This document shows, piece after piece, positions 43,526-55,515 of a stretch of 64,000 nt of DNA (its first letter is position 1; each line of letters opens with the position of its first letter). The stretch comes from Nemophila menziesii (Eukaryota > Streptophyta > Magnoliopsida > Boraginales > Hydrophyllaceae), in the NCBI GenBank assembly GCA_029959085.1, contig JARWIR010000008.1, forward strand, positions 14,680,001 through 14,744,000. Direction: 5' to 3'. Position numbers and translations under genes: made by a program. A model generated the notes under the pieces. It did not search any database and was not told the origin of the DNA. It worked only from the letters and a program-made list of their open reading frames with translations.

Positions 43526-44269
43526 ATGTTCAGGGAGGACTTCCCAGAATACATTACCCACTATCGAGGCTGTTGTGGAACCCGCCGAGGAGTCTCTCGA
43601 GCCTGGGAGATTAGGGATGATATTAATGATCATGTTGTTAAGGAAAACATAGCCATTGATGGTTTAATCCTACTATGTGATGTTATAGAAGATGAGATCA
43701 GGGGTGAAAAGCGAGCACTTGAAGTTGATCAAAGCTTCGCCGGAGCTAAGAAACCCAGAGCCTGCTCACGTGGTAGCCGCCTGAGCCTTTCAATTTTATC
43801 GAAAACACCAGAAAAACCACCCATGGCCGAGGATATGTTGTTTCCGAGTTTGGATCTCAACAAGAATTATGAAGTGAAACCGAGTACAATGCGGATAAAT
43901 GGAACAGACAAATATGGTAAACATATTGAGGATGATGCTGTACCAAAACAGAAGGCGTTTAACGACTTGGAGAAAAGGCAAGTATTTCTGGTTTTTATAT
44001 TTTTAAGTTAATTTCACTATTGGTTCCTATATTTGCCAAAGAATGTATTATTTGCTAGCTAATAGAATACATGCTATAATTCTTAACCACGCAGGAACAA
44101 GATTGAGTTTTCTGCTCCGCATAACTTTTGTTATAATCCAGACAACAATCGAGTGATTTCACATGTTCAAGAGGGCTATGCAAATAATATAATGGAGTTA
44201 CTTGGAAAGGATGCACCAAACATTTCTTCGGCACCTTCGGAGATAAATACTCTTGATGAGCCTTCATGA
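43526..44269 (+). CDS. Unrecognised two-exon gene candidate
   Basis: Exon 1 (43526-43977) and exon 2 (44095-44269) join to about 208 codons if a GC-AG intron is used (GAGAAAAG|GCAAGT ... ACCACGCAG|GAAC). The joined product reads ...FNDLEKRNKIEFSAPHNF and ends SEINTLDEPS. The exon 1 frame is open throughout and base composition is clearly coding-like (higher GC than flanks). The start is uncertain: the ATG follows an acceptor-like TAGATC, so exon 1 may be internal. No known domain is recognised. It may be a captured or stranded gene fragment. Confidence 0.4.
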
Positions 44270-46396
44270 TGGAGAGAAAAGTATTAATATATGCATGATT
44301 AACTATTTTTATCATATTATATCAATAAATGATTATTAATTCGAGTCTTTAATAAAATTCTTTCATTTGTTTTAAAATTGAGTTTTATGGGTTGGCTTTC
44401 ATTCTCAACTATGTTTTTACTAACGTACATGTTTTTTCTTTTTAATTTTTATACAGACTTCATATTGGGTTCATTTATGATCTAGAATTGTTATTTAGAA
44501 ATGCTTTTAAATCTTTATATTTTAGTCTTCAATATCGTGAATGCTTAGGAGCCTTTTTTTGTGCACAAATGTAGTAATTCTCTTATTGGATTGCTGACAT
44601 AAAATAACGTTTTCATATCTTTACTTATGGGATTCTTTCTTTCCCAGTATCGTTCTTTCCTTGTTCAGTCAGGCTTTTCAAGTAGATTATATTAAGAATA
44701 ATATCAAAATTCAATTTTAAGTTTACAACTCAATTTTAAGCACATAAAATAACATTTTCAATTCCAAAGAGAAAACTAGTGGTAAAGAGTTTGTTTATGT
44801 CACACAACATAACATATACATTCTTGAGTATTGAATGAAGTAATGTATGAATAAAAATGTATAGTTTCACTAGGATGTATAATTACACTATAAGGTTTAC
44901 TAAGAATTGTGATTAAAATATATTTTTCACCTATCGTTGAGGTGCTCGATGTAAGAGTAGTGAAGCCACATATTGCCTAGGGGGCCATGTCGGTCCCTTA
45001 GTTTTCAAAATTCTTTTTTGACTCCATTAAAAGAATTACTATTATTTTATGGGATTTATTTTCAAAATATTTACTTGGCTCCCTAATGTTATCTAAAGTC
45101 ATTTGTTTTAGGTTTTGATTTGGTATGTTGCTTGTATGAAATATGTTGTTTATATTATATATTAATTCTATTGTATAATATAAAACTTATAGTGTCATTG
45201 ACTCATTATTTTATAAAAGAATCTAGTACAATTAACTCAAAATATATTTTAGGAAAATTGCAACAACCTAGGAATTTTTTGGGACATATATAGTCCCAAA
45301 CACCTTTTGCTTTTTAACAAATTTTTTTCCACCAACTTGGTTATCTTATTAAATAAGATGGAATATATTATAGAGCTTTAGATTTTTTTGATCTAAAGAT
45401 AAAATATTTTCGTTTAAAATCAACTTGCAGGATATAAATGCAGGTTTGGCTTAAACATGCACCACTTAAGGTTAATCTGGTACAAACACTAAACAATAAC
45501 TTTACAATCAACATTCTTAAAACGATAAATCAAAAGCCCAACCTAACTTAATAATATATCATGTTCTACCTTTAATTTTTAATCTACCTGACAATATCCA
45601 AATCAATTTTATGAAAACTAAAACAAAGAACCTCAAATTAATGGTAAATTTTACCATTGTAGAAAAATCTATCTTGTTACACGAGACTTCTTTATTCTTT
45701 GCTAGACCCACTGATGTTTGTGGTTGCTTTTTCATAGATTAAACACTAATCATTTTGATTCTTAAAGTGTTGTTTTATGGCTAAATTTTCACATGCTTAC
45801 TCTTAGAATATCTCCATCTTTTTGGCAACTTTCTTATCTGTGATAATTTCCTCATTATTAACTTGTCCGAAATAAGTCAAAGTTGAGAATGTTATTCAAT
45901 GCAAATTTGTCACGAAAAGTTTTTGTTTCGAAAGAAAAAAGTGAGGTTACTCCAAGTCTTCACAAGAGAAATCTTTAAGCCTTCTTTGGAATATAATATA
46001 TTTTGTTGATTTTTAGCATGCATTGAGTAACTAATATACACTTTAGCTACTGTATTTCAATATTTAAGTCAACCTAATTTACCTCTATGACTTTTAACCG
46101 TTGCTGGTTAAAGTCCTGAATACATTAATTATAGGTACATATATTACACATAATACCCTACTTTTCAAATATAAAAACAACCGATCATATACTTTTCAAA
46201 GTACATAGAACCAAAAGAAAAAAAGTTCTACGTTTCTCCCTTTTAAATCTTCATTCATTTACTTAAATATTACATCAGAGATTAAAGATCATAGTAATTT
46301 ATTCTGTTAATTATGTCTAATTTGAAGCTTTTGAAATAATGTTGAACTATGTTGTATTGTACATCGACCCCTTTGATCACACTCTCATAACAAAAA
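44270..46396. other. Gene-less AT-rich stretch
   Basis: No ORF of note, no clear repeat. A small palindrome TGGGACATATATAGTCCCA lies at about 45279-45298. Confidence 0.5.
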
Positions 46397-46711
46397 TTGC
46401 AATTTACCCCTTTTCAGTTCCTTGATTGCTGTCAAAGTCCCTCAGCTAAGAGATATCTTGCTGAAGTTGAAACAGCTTCGAATATCTGTCAGGTTTGCAA
46501 GAAATTTACAACTTCTTCCAACACCCCTTTGAATTCCCACTTACATCATTTCTTTTCTGGTAAATCGACAATTAAGTCGCCAGGAAAATACGAGATTCGT
46601 AAACCTAGGAGAAAGAAGAGGAAGATGAGATGGATCTCCGATATTTACAGAACAGCTCCACATTGTACAGTTGAGGAGCTTGATCAAAGAAATAGAGCTG
46701 AAACTTCGTGA
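46397..46711 (+). pseudogene. Exon of a plant UBZ-like zinc-finger protein (HAPLESS8-like), fragment
   Basis: 104 codons open. An acceptor-like CCCCTTTTCAG precedes TTCCTTGATTGC, so the true exon probably starts at 46419. It contains SPSAKRYLAEVETASNICQVC, FTTSSNTPLNSHL, then RKPRRKKRKMRWISDIYRTA and HCTVEELDQRN. This order (CxxC finger with SSNTxLNxH, a basic stretch, then DIYxTAxHCTxEELDxRN) matches plant proteins related to HAPLESS8 as I know them. The family finger is C2HC, but here the fourth ligand (Cys after the His) reads as HHFF, so the zinc site looks broken. Only one exon is present. Confidence 0.55.
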
Positions 46712-47235
46712 TTTCGAGAAATGGGTTGTAGATTTAAATTCTAATAAGTGTTATGTCTTTATTTAAGAGTATTTTGAACCTTTTGCACCCCTAAAGTATA
46801 AAAAGAACATCCATCTCCCTTCCTATTTTTGATATATATATCTCAATGTAAGAGCATATGGGCCGAAGATATTGTCATAACTAATTTTCTTAAAATTGAC
46901 ATAACTAATTTTTTTTAAAACCGTCATAACTAATTTTTTTAAAATCGTGCGAAAAAAAAATCACTATTTCAAACAGTGACTTTCATGCTTTAAATATGGA
47001 ATTTCATGTTTTAAATATGGAATTTCATGTTTTAAACATGTAAACCGTGTCTGCAAAACAAAATTAAAAAAACAAAAAGAATTAAAAAAAATCAAAAAGA
47101 AAAAAATCATAGACGTAAATTTTAATTTACTTTATCCGAAAAATGCAAATTTTTTATTTTTCTGATTTTTCTTGAATTAGTTATGACGATTTAAATAAAA
47201 TTTCACAAACACGCGCGTGTGATGAAATTAGTAAT
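46712..47235. other. Gene-less AT-rich stretch
   Basis: Contains short triplicated runs (ATAACTAATTTTTTT x3 at 46875-46945; ATTTCATGTTTTAAATATGG-type x3 at 46980-47040). No gene. Confidence 0.5.
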
Positions 47236-47325
47236 AGGTGGTGGTGGTGGTGGTGGTTGTGGTGGTTGTGGTGGTTGTGATGGTTGTGGTGGCTATAGTG
47301 GTGGTGGTTGTGGTGGTAGAAGTAC
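47236..47325. repeat. GGT/TGGTTG microsatellite
   Basis: GGTGGTGGTGG then GGTTGTGGT-type repeats. If translated it would give Gly/Val/Cys runs, but no ORF context supports coding. Confidence 0.9.
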
Positions 47326-47459
47326 CTTATTATTTGTTTAATATTAAAAAATAAATATTGTATTAAAAATAAAATAATATATATTTTAATAAGGATATTA
47401 AAGGTATAAAAAATATAAGGGAGATGTTTTTTGGGGCAACGCCCAATTAATTACGCGGA

Positions 47460-48800
47460 GAAGGTAAATATTCCCTATTAATTACAACTTTAACTTAATT
47501 CCCAATTAAGCACAAAATATTACCCAATTACCAAAATATCCTTCCACCTATAATTAATTACTCTAATTATATATTTTATTAATTATAGTTTAATGTTTAT
47601 TTATTTTTTTCAGATTTTTGTTTTAAACATATTTATTTTTTTTAAATATTTATTTTTTCGAATTTTTTTTTTCGAAATTTTTTTTTTCGAAATTTTTTTA
47701 ATTTTATTTTTCGATTTTGTTTTTCGGAAATATTTTTTTTTGAAATTTTTTTAAATTTTTTTTTTCGAAATTTTTTTTTCCCGAATTTTTTTTCCAAAGA
47801 ATTTTTTCATTGTATGTACTAGAAACACACAAGTCCATACTGTTTTGTGTTACTGTAACTCACACATCAAGCAATTGTGTGTTACATTAACACACAATCA
47901 GATGTTCAGACTATCTGTACACTATTATCCATTACTGTGTACAAATATTCTGTATATCTTATTCTGTGTTCCTGCAACACACAATTGTTATTTGTGTGTG
48001 TTTAAGCAACGCAAAACTGTAAATGACACACAAGTCGAACTGTTTTGTGTTACTGTAACTCACACATCAAGCAATTGTGTGTTGCATTAACACACAATCA
48101 GATGTTCAGACTATCTGTACACTATTATATCTTATTCTGTGTTCCTGCAAAACACAATTGTTATTTGTGTGTGTTTAAGCAATGCAAAACTGTAAATGAT
48201 AAAGGCATTGTGTGTCTTACCAACACAAAACCCATATTGTTGTGTGTTACTGTAACACATACTTCCATCAATTGCGTGTTGCATGAACACATAATCAGCC
48301 TACATGTACATTATTCTATACCTTTGTGTACAAATATTCTGTTTATCTGATTTTGTGTTCATGTATCACAAAATTTGTTATTTATGTGCGTTTAAGCAAC
48401 TCAATATTATACATTTTGGGTGTTCATGCAACACACAACACATATGATTTTGTGTTACTTTGACACACAATTTCATATGTACTAATCCTACATCATGTAA
48501 TTATGTAAAAAAGAATTTCGGGGAAAAAAATCTCAAAAAAAAATTCCGGGGGAAAAATAAATCTTGAAAAAAAAAAATTTCGGAAAAAAAAAATGAAAAA
48601 AAATTTGGAAATAAAAATGAAAAAAAAAAAATTTAAAAAAATGAAAAATAAATTCAGAAATTAAATATAAATATATAATAAAATAAAAAACCATATAAGG
48701 ACAATAATGGAAGGTAAATATGACCATGTGCTTAATTGAGAATTAAGTTGAAAATTTGTGAGTAAGTAGGAAGTAATTTCCTCCTTCCTTTTTTTTGAGA
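47460..48800. mobile_element. Foldback-like element with 200-bp tandem core
   Basis: The left arm (about 47460-47815) and the reverse complement of the right arm (about 48500-48800) correspond. Both contain AACTTAATTC(C/T)CAATTAAGCACA followed by T-rich tracts broken by CGAAA/CCGAAA. The core (47825-48470) holds three diverged tandem copies of a ~200-bp unit rich in TGTGTT and AACACA (period 201 between copies 1 and 2). ORFs at 47845-48350 are by-products of the repeat. No transposase and no clear target duplication are seen. It could be a foldback or long-TIR nonautonomous element. Confidence 0.55.
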
Positions 48801-50750
48801 ATGAAAAGTGAAGAAGTGTAATTAATTTGGAATTATCTCATGTTTTTTTTCTATAAATAGTTATTCTATTAAGTATTTTTTTTATTAAATAAATAATTAA
48901 AGGCTTAATTTAATAATTAGATATTTTTATTAGACATCTTTTAATAAATACCTTTATTTCTTTTCTGATTTATGTTTGGTTTTTGGTTGTAAGATTATAT
49001 TTTGATTTGTCCTATAAATGGTGTCTTTTTTTATTTGTTGGTATAATTATTATGTTACACTTTTTGTCTAGGATATTTCTTATATCAGTAAATTATTTCT
49101 ATTAATTCATGTTTCGTGCATAAAATAGTTGGTTTCTTAGAAGATAAATCTGTTTCTTTTTTATGATTAACTGTATGACAAACTAAATAGAAAATTATAA
49201 ATGTACAAGTTCTCAAAGGAAATTAATTAAAATATATCAAAAAAAAATATTTTACTACATATTTCATTGTGTATTTATAAAATATATTCAATCTTAGGTT
49301 TTGACATATATCCTTTTAGATTAGCTTGATAATTAGTGAACTATTTTAAATATATATGTACATTTAATTATATTTTAGTACTGGATATTTATTATTTATT
49401 CAATGTTCACTATATATGGTGCTTCCCTTAGAGACACTAATTTTGGTCCTTAGGAGAAGCAAATGTGTGCGATGTGTGTGCATATGAAAACTGATCAAGT
49501 AAAACAACACGATATATATATATATATATATATTGAAACTTGTCACAAAAGAAGTTCAAATCAACTTTTATATAATTTATCATAGAGTTTAATATTAGAT
49601 TCGAATAATGATAAGTCACATAATTATTGTCACAATATATTGGTGGTGAATCATGTATGGTGACACCTAATTTCTTTAAGTAGCAATTATAAATAACATA
49701 TTTCAGTTGTGGTATGATCAACATCACTATTATCAGTTTCCGTTGTTAACCGGGTGAGAGATCATTGTCTTTTAGAGCTCCAAGAAACAGAATTATAACC
49801 CAAAAATAAGACATATACACAAGTTGGGTTTTGATCTTATTTTAAATCAACCAAATATACATCAGTTAGGGTAAGTCATTCAGAAGAAGGAGACTCGTAG
49901 TTAAGGAACCTTTGAGATATCGTAAAACTTGCTTGTTGGAAGAATATTGGAAGAACAATGATTTGTGGTAGGTTACTAAGTAAATAGGGATATACGATGG
50001 GAATCAAGCGCAACAGCGTGATGAGTGGCAAATAAATATTAAAGACAGACAAATTCTTGGAGATACTCTAAAACGTCAGAGAGACGAGACCTATCATCGA
50101 GACCAAATTATAGGATTTTATTGACAAAAGGTTGGAGGAAATTTTATAACACCAATTACATGGTAGACGTGATACATCTTTAATAAACTAATTGATATTA
50201 GGATTAATATTTATACTAAGACAACAACTCGTAACGTGTGTGTGAGGGTTCACTATCTTTTGAAGATCTTCAAGCAGCTGTAAGATTTGTAGATAGGGAA
50301 TGTAGCATATGACTTAGGAAGAGAAAGTTTTACCAGAAAAAAAAGAAGGGATTGGTGTTCATTTTAATTGACCATGCGATCTGGGAAGCCAAATTAAGAG
50401 GAATATTGTACAGACATTTTTAGAAACGAAGATCATCATTTTGGATTGCTGCAACTTGTGTATAAGAAGATCTCTACATATAGAAGAGGTTACACACAAA
50501 TTTTATCATATCACAAAGGGTGACATTCTCTCTAGCAGCTGTAGAGGTTCGATGGGTCACGCATCAGCAGCGTCAACGGGTGCATCTACTGGAGTCACAA
50601 CAGCTAGATCGACATGAGATCAGTAAGGGAGGTCGGGTTAATTCTGTCCTTAATAGTACAACTCCTGAGAGTAATAGCCGAGCAGCTACATGTCAAATAT
50701 TTGTGGAAGAGTTGAACCTTCCGGGTATGCCTTTATCAACTATAGACAGT
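48801..50750. other. Gene-less stretch left of CACTA insertion
   Basis: AT-rich to about 49735, with a short AT run at 49513-49532. From about 49740 the composition becomes less AT-rich, and minus-strand pieces such as QLLEDLQKIVNPHTHVTSC (about 50275-50220) hint at decayed transposon coding sequence. An 84-codon ORF at 50520-50774 runs into the CACTA terminus. No family is recognised. Confidence 0.35.
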
Positions 50751-51189
50751 CACTACTACACATCGCGTCTTTAGGGATGATTTGTTTAGCGACGATCCGC
50801 AGTTCGTCGCAATTAATGGTTTCTAGCGACGAAACCATATCAGGGACGAAAAAAGTCTTCGCAATTAAACTTTCATGTTAGCAACAACGCGATTACGACG
50901 CTAAGTCATTAAAAATTCGTCGCTAGTATTGACATTTATTTATTTTATTTCTTTTTGCTCGAAAAAGTCATCACTGAAGATCTTAGATACTAACGACAAT
51001 TAATTTCGTCGCGAGTATCGGTATCTAGCGACGACTTTTTTTGTCGCTATTAAAAAAACGTATTTAATAAAGACATCAGGTTTTTAAATTAGAAAATACC
51101 ACAAAGATTATTTTTCTTCCACTTTCTCTCAAAATTTTACTCCTATTTGTTCTAATCTTTACCACTTGCTTCTCCAAATAATCTTACAC

Positions 51190-51860
51190 CATTCCAGGGT
51201 CCATATTCAAGGTGGGACATGGTCAAGCTTCAATTTCTCCAACCAATTCAAGGTATTTTCTATAACATTCAAACTTTTTAAATTTTAATTTTTTTATTAT
51301 AATTGTGATTACAAGCTATAAGATTTGTTTAGATTAATAATACATTTTCAAGGTGGAGTATGATCAATCTTCAGTTTCTCCAACCAATTTTAGGTATTTC
51401 CATAAAATTCAAACTTTTTAAATTTTGAATATTTTTGTGATTACATGCTATAAGATTTGATTAGATTAATCAATACTTGTTTTATGATTGTCTTTTTTAT
51501 TAGTATGTTGTAAATCATGCATATGTTCATTTATTTATCAATTCAAGGTATTTTCTATAAAATTCAAACTTTTTAAATTTTGATCTTTTTATTATAATTG
51601 TGATTACATGCTATAAGATTTGTTTAGATTAATAAATACATATTCAAGGTGGAGTATGATCAGTCTGCAGTTTCTCTAACCAATTCAAGGTATTTTCCAT
51701 AAAATTCAAACTTTTTGAATTTTGAATTTTTGTGTGATTACATGCTATAAGATTTGATTAGATTAATCAATACTTGTTTTATGATTGTCTTTTTTATTAG
51801 TATGTTCTAAATCATGCATATGTTCATTTATTTATATTTTTTCTTATATTTTTGTATTTG
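51190..51860. repeat. Higher-order tandem repeat in CACTA leader
   Basis: Two ~298-bp units (for example ATGATTGTCTTTTTTATTAG at about 51484 and 51781), each composed of two diverged ~150-bp halves that carry AATTCAAACTTTTTAAATTT and GATTACATGCTATAAGATTT. Confidence 0.85.
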
Positions 51861-52075
51861 TTTAATTAGCTATATGAAATTAATTTATTAATTTATTGGT
51901 TTGTAAATTTTATTCATTCAATGGTTTGTAATTTTTATTTTTTTATTCATTGGGTTGTAATTTTTATTTATTTATTAACTGGGTTGTAATAATTATTTCT
52001 TTTATTTTCATATTTATGTAGGTGCTAAGTTATATCAAATTGTTATTAAAAGATAGTTTAGGGTATTGATAAGAA

Positions 52076-55000
52076 ATGGATAAAACGCTTGATCGTGTTA
52101 CGGAAAAAATATATTTATGGTGTAGAAGATTTTATTGTTTTGAAAAAAGATAGTTTTAATGGTTATATGTTTTGCCCGTGTAATAAATGTTTGAATAATC
52201 GTCGATATCTCACACAAACGGGTAGAGAACACCTTCTACAGCACGGGTTTTTGTCCACATATGAGGTTTGGACAAAATACTGTGAAACAATAGAAATTCC
52301 CGAAGAACCCGTGCCAAATTTAGAGAATGAAATGTCTAATATGTATGACGATTTGAGACCCAGTTACGATGTTGGTGGACATTCGGGTGATACCGAGATG
52401 ACAGACGCACATCAAACAAGTCGTACCAGTTTGAAACTTTATTCGAGAAATTGGAGACCGAATTATATCTTGGATCTACAGTGATAAGTTCCTTATATTT
52501 TATTTCCAAGATTATGCACATAAAGGTAAAGAACAATTGGACTGACACATATTTCACCGAGCTCTTGGAATTGGTTGGTCGTGTTTTACCCAAACCTCAC
52601 AATTTTCCCGAGTCTTACGAGAAATGCCACAAGAAGTTGAAAAGTATGGGTATGGGTTACACTACTATTGATGTTTGCTTGAATGATTATGCCCTTTTTT
52701 ACAAGGAGAATGAATTCCTCGACAAGTGTCCAGTATGTAATGAGTCTAGATGGGATTCGAAGAAGGGTAAGAAAGTACCCCTTAAAGAGTTTCATTATTT
52801 TTCGATTGCCTCGAAGATGCAGCAACTATACGCTTTGAAGCGCACCGCCGAAGACATGATCTGGCACCATACCGGAAAGAGTACCATTCTAGATGTGTTA
52901 CAACATCTTGTTGATGGTGATAGCTGGAAAATATTTGTAGAGTTACATCCTGAGTTTGCTAGTGAACCTCAGAATGTATATTTGGGCATGGGTATCGATG
53001 AATTTGTCCGTTTTCTATGTAGAACAACTCATATAGCATGTGGTCAGTTATATTGACCGTCTATAACTTTCCACTGTGGGTATGCATGAAGGAAACCACA
53101 TTTCAGCTTTGTTTGGTAATTCTAGGTCCGCGTTCACCCATAAAGGACATGGATATCTATCTCCGCCCTGTCATAGATGAGTTGGACATGTTGTGGGAAA
53201 CAGAGATCCTTACGTATGATGTTCATACGAAGTAAGAGTTTACAATAAAGGTTTGTTTGTTGTCCACGACTAATAATTACTCCACTAGGTCATACACATC
53301 AGGTTGGAAGGGTCAAGATTACTTAGCGTGTCCAGAATGCATGGATTCTACTCCGTCATTGAAGGCGAAAAACAGTGTAGTGTATTTTGATTGTAGACAG
53401 TGGTTATCTACGAGACATTAGTTTAGAAAAGACAAAAATTCATATCTGAGTACAGAGTTGAGGGCCCCCGGGAGGAAACATAGTCCGGGCGATATTCAGA
53501 CACAGTTAGATGGGTTGGTCATTGTGTTTACTGGTAAACACAAGGACTTTGGGGGCAAGACAACGAAGAAAACTGTTCCTTGTGAGTTCAACTAGAAGAA
53601 AAAGAGTATTTTTATTGGTTACCATATTGGTTGGAATAATTTTTAAAACATAACATTCATATTATTCATTGCGAGAAGAATGTGTTCGATAGTTTGCTCA
53701 GTACAGTTGTAGGACATGATTGGAAACCAAACAAAGATAATGTGAAAGCGATATTGGATCTTAAAGATATGAGCATCGGGAAAGAATTATGGTTGATAAC
53801 AAGAGGAGGTGAATTGATACTCAAGCGAGGTAAGTATTCGTTGTCTACGGATAAGGTGAAAGTATTTCTTTACTGGTTGAAGGCACAAAAATTTCCCGAT
53901 GGTTTCGCGTCTAGTTGAGGAATAATGTACAAAGTGATACAACATACGGAAAAGATTATTGGAATGAAATCACACGACTGTCACGTAATGATGCAGTATC
54001 TTTTTGTGGCTAGTATCGCCGGGCTTATAGTTGATAAATCAATTAGCGATGCGATAATTGGGTTAGCTAACGTGTTTGGAGTCATTTGTAAAAAGAATCT
54101 TCTTAGGAAAGAGTTGGAATCTGGTACGGCGGGAGTGGTTGAAGTGATGTGCAAACTAGAAATGATTTTACCTCCTGCTTTTTTTATATAATGATCCACT
54201 TGGTGATACACTTATACGATGAAGCATTATTAGGGGGACTAGTTCAAATGTGGCGGATGTACCCATTTGAAAGGTATTTGAAAAAGTTAAAATAGTATAT
54301 TCGAAACCCGGCTAGGCCAGGGGGTTCAATCACTGAGTGTTATGTGGTGGAAGAGACGTTGACATTCATATCACGGTATCTTCAAGAAGAAAAAAGGAAG
54401 TTCAGTGATCCCTGTAGATACAATGAGACACTGCCCAAACCGAAAGAGTTATACGTTTTTAAGAGTCAGTGTACTCTAGTTGGTAAGATAGAGTTTGGTC
54501 ATTTACCGTATAGAGAGAAGGAGCAAATCAACTGGTATATTTTGCATAATTGCGACGAGATCGAGCCATACATGACGTAAGTAACACTAATATATTTTTA
54601 TTAATTTATTTGTACATTAATTTTAATTATTTTCTTAAAAAATAGTCAACACAAATCCACGCTATCGGGCACGGCTAATGCTATAGAGAAGATGCGCTGA
54701 CAAACGTTTAAGGGGCGGTTTTTGGAAAATATACATTTTTTTAATAATACACTACTATTTTCAAAGGTATAATTCTTATTTTTTTATAGATTCATGCAAT
54801 GCACGAGGCCGGTGATGTACTAGCTACCCCTAAGATGATGTCTTTGCCAATCATGTCTCATGGTACAGTTCATAGATACGAATCATGTATTGTGAATCAT
54901 GTCAATAGATTACTAGAGAAAGAGGAGAAAAAAGAGTGACTCAGGATTACAGAGTATTTTCCATGTATAATGGACACCTTTTTACGGTGAATTAGTGAAG

Positions 55001-55515
55001 ATCTTAGAGGTTACATTCAATGGTGGTTGTGAGGTTGTGTTATTCGATTGTAGGTGGTATAAACAAGCAACACGAGGAAAGAACATACGGTAACCTTAAT
55101 AAAGATATCTTTTTTCTGGGGGGATGAACCATACAGTTTAGCAACCCAAGCCAAAAAAGTGGTTTACATTGACGAGATTACAACAAAGAAAACAATGAAA
55201 TGATAGAAAGCCGTTTGGGAAATCAAGATTGTCATAGACGGAGTCCCGAGTTATGGGGTGCGGAGTCACTATCTACTGACAACGAGCGCATCACGATTCC
55301 TTCGGTGAACCCAAAGATGGATTACTCGCAATTGAACTTGGAAACTACTGAGGAGATCGAGTTCGACCCATCTCATTTGCGGATTGATATAGTTATTGAT
55401 GAAGACGAGGAGATTTTTTATGACACATGAGACGAGCATGGAGATGAGGAACCTATTGACGTTGATAGTGATGATGAACTTATAGACATTAGCGAATACG
55501 AAACTGATCAGTGAA
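52076..55515 (+). pseudogene. CACTA tnp2-like transposase, multiply frameshifted
   Basis: The DNA-cutting transposase of En/Spm elements, in pieces. N-terminal transposase-associated domain (52089-52484): GYMFCPCNKCLNNRRYL, HLLQHGFLSTYEVWTKY. Transposase family tnp2 (52451-53235 and beyond): KNNWTDTYFTELLELVGRVL, DKCPVCNESRW, YSMWSVILTVYNFPLW, LACPECMDSTPSLKAKN. DUF4218-like part (53925-54370): MKSHDCHVMMQYLF, MYPFERYLKKLK, VVEETLTFISRYL. DUF4216-like tail to 55513: EIEFDPSHLRIDIVIDEDEE and the acidic end. At least six frame changes or stops (near 52090, 52440, 53050, 53235, 53420, 53920) rule out a working protein. Length and domain order are those of a normal tnp2 gene. Confidence 0.85.

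Noticed and set aside
47845..48350. Two similar ORFs of 81 and 101 codons starting MCYCNSHIKQLCV
   Set aside because: They arise from the 200-bp tandem unit; the period (201 bp) is a multiple of three, which keeps the frame open by chance.
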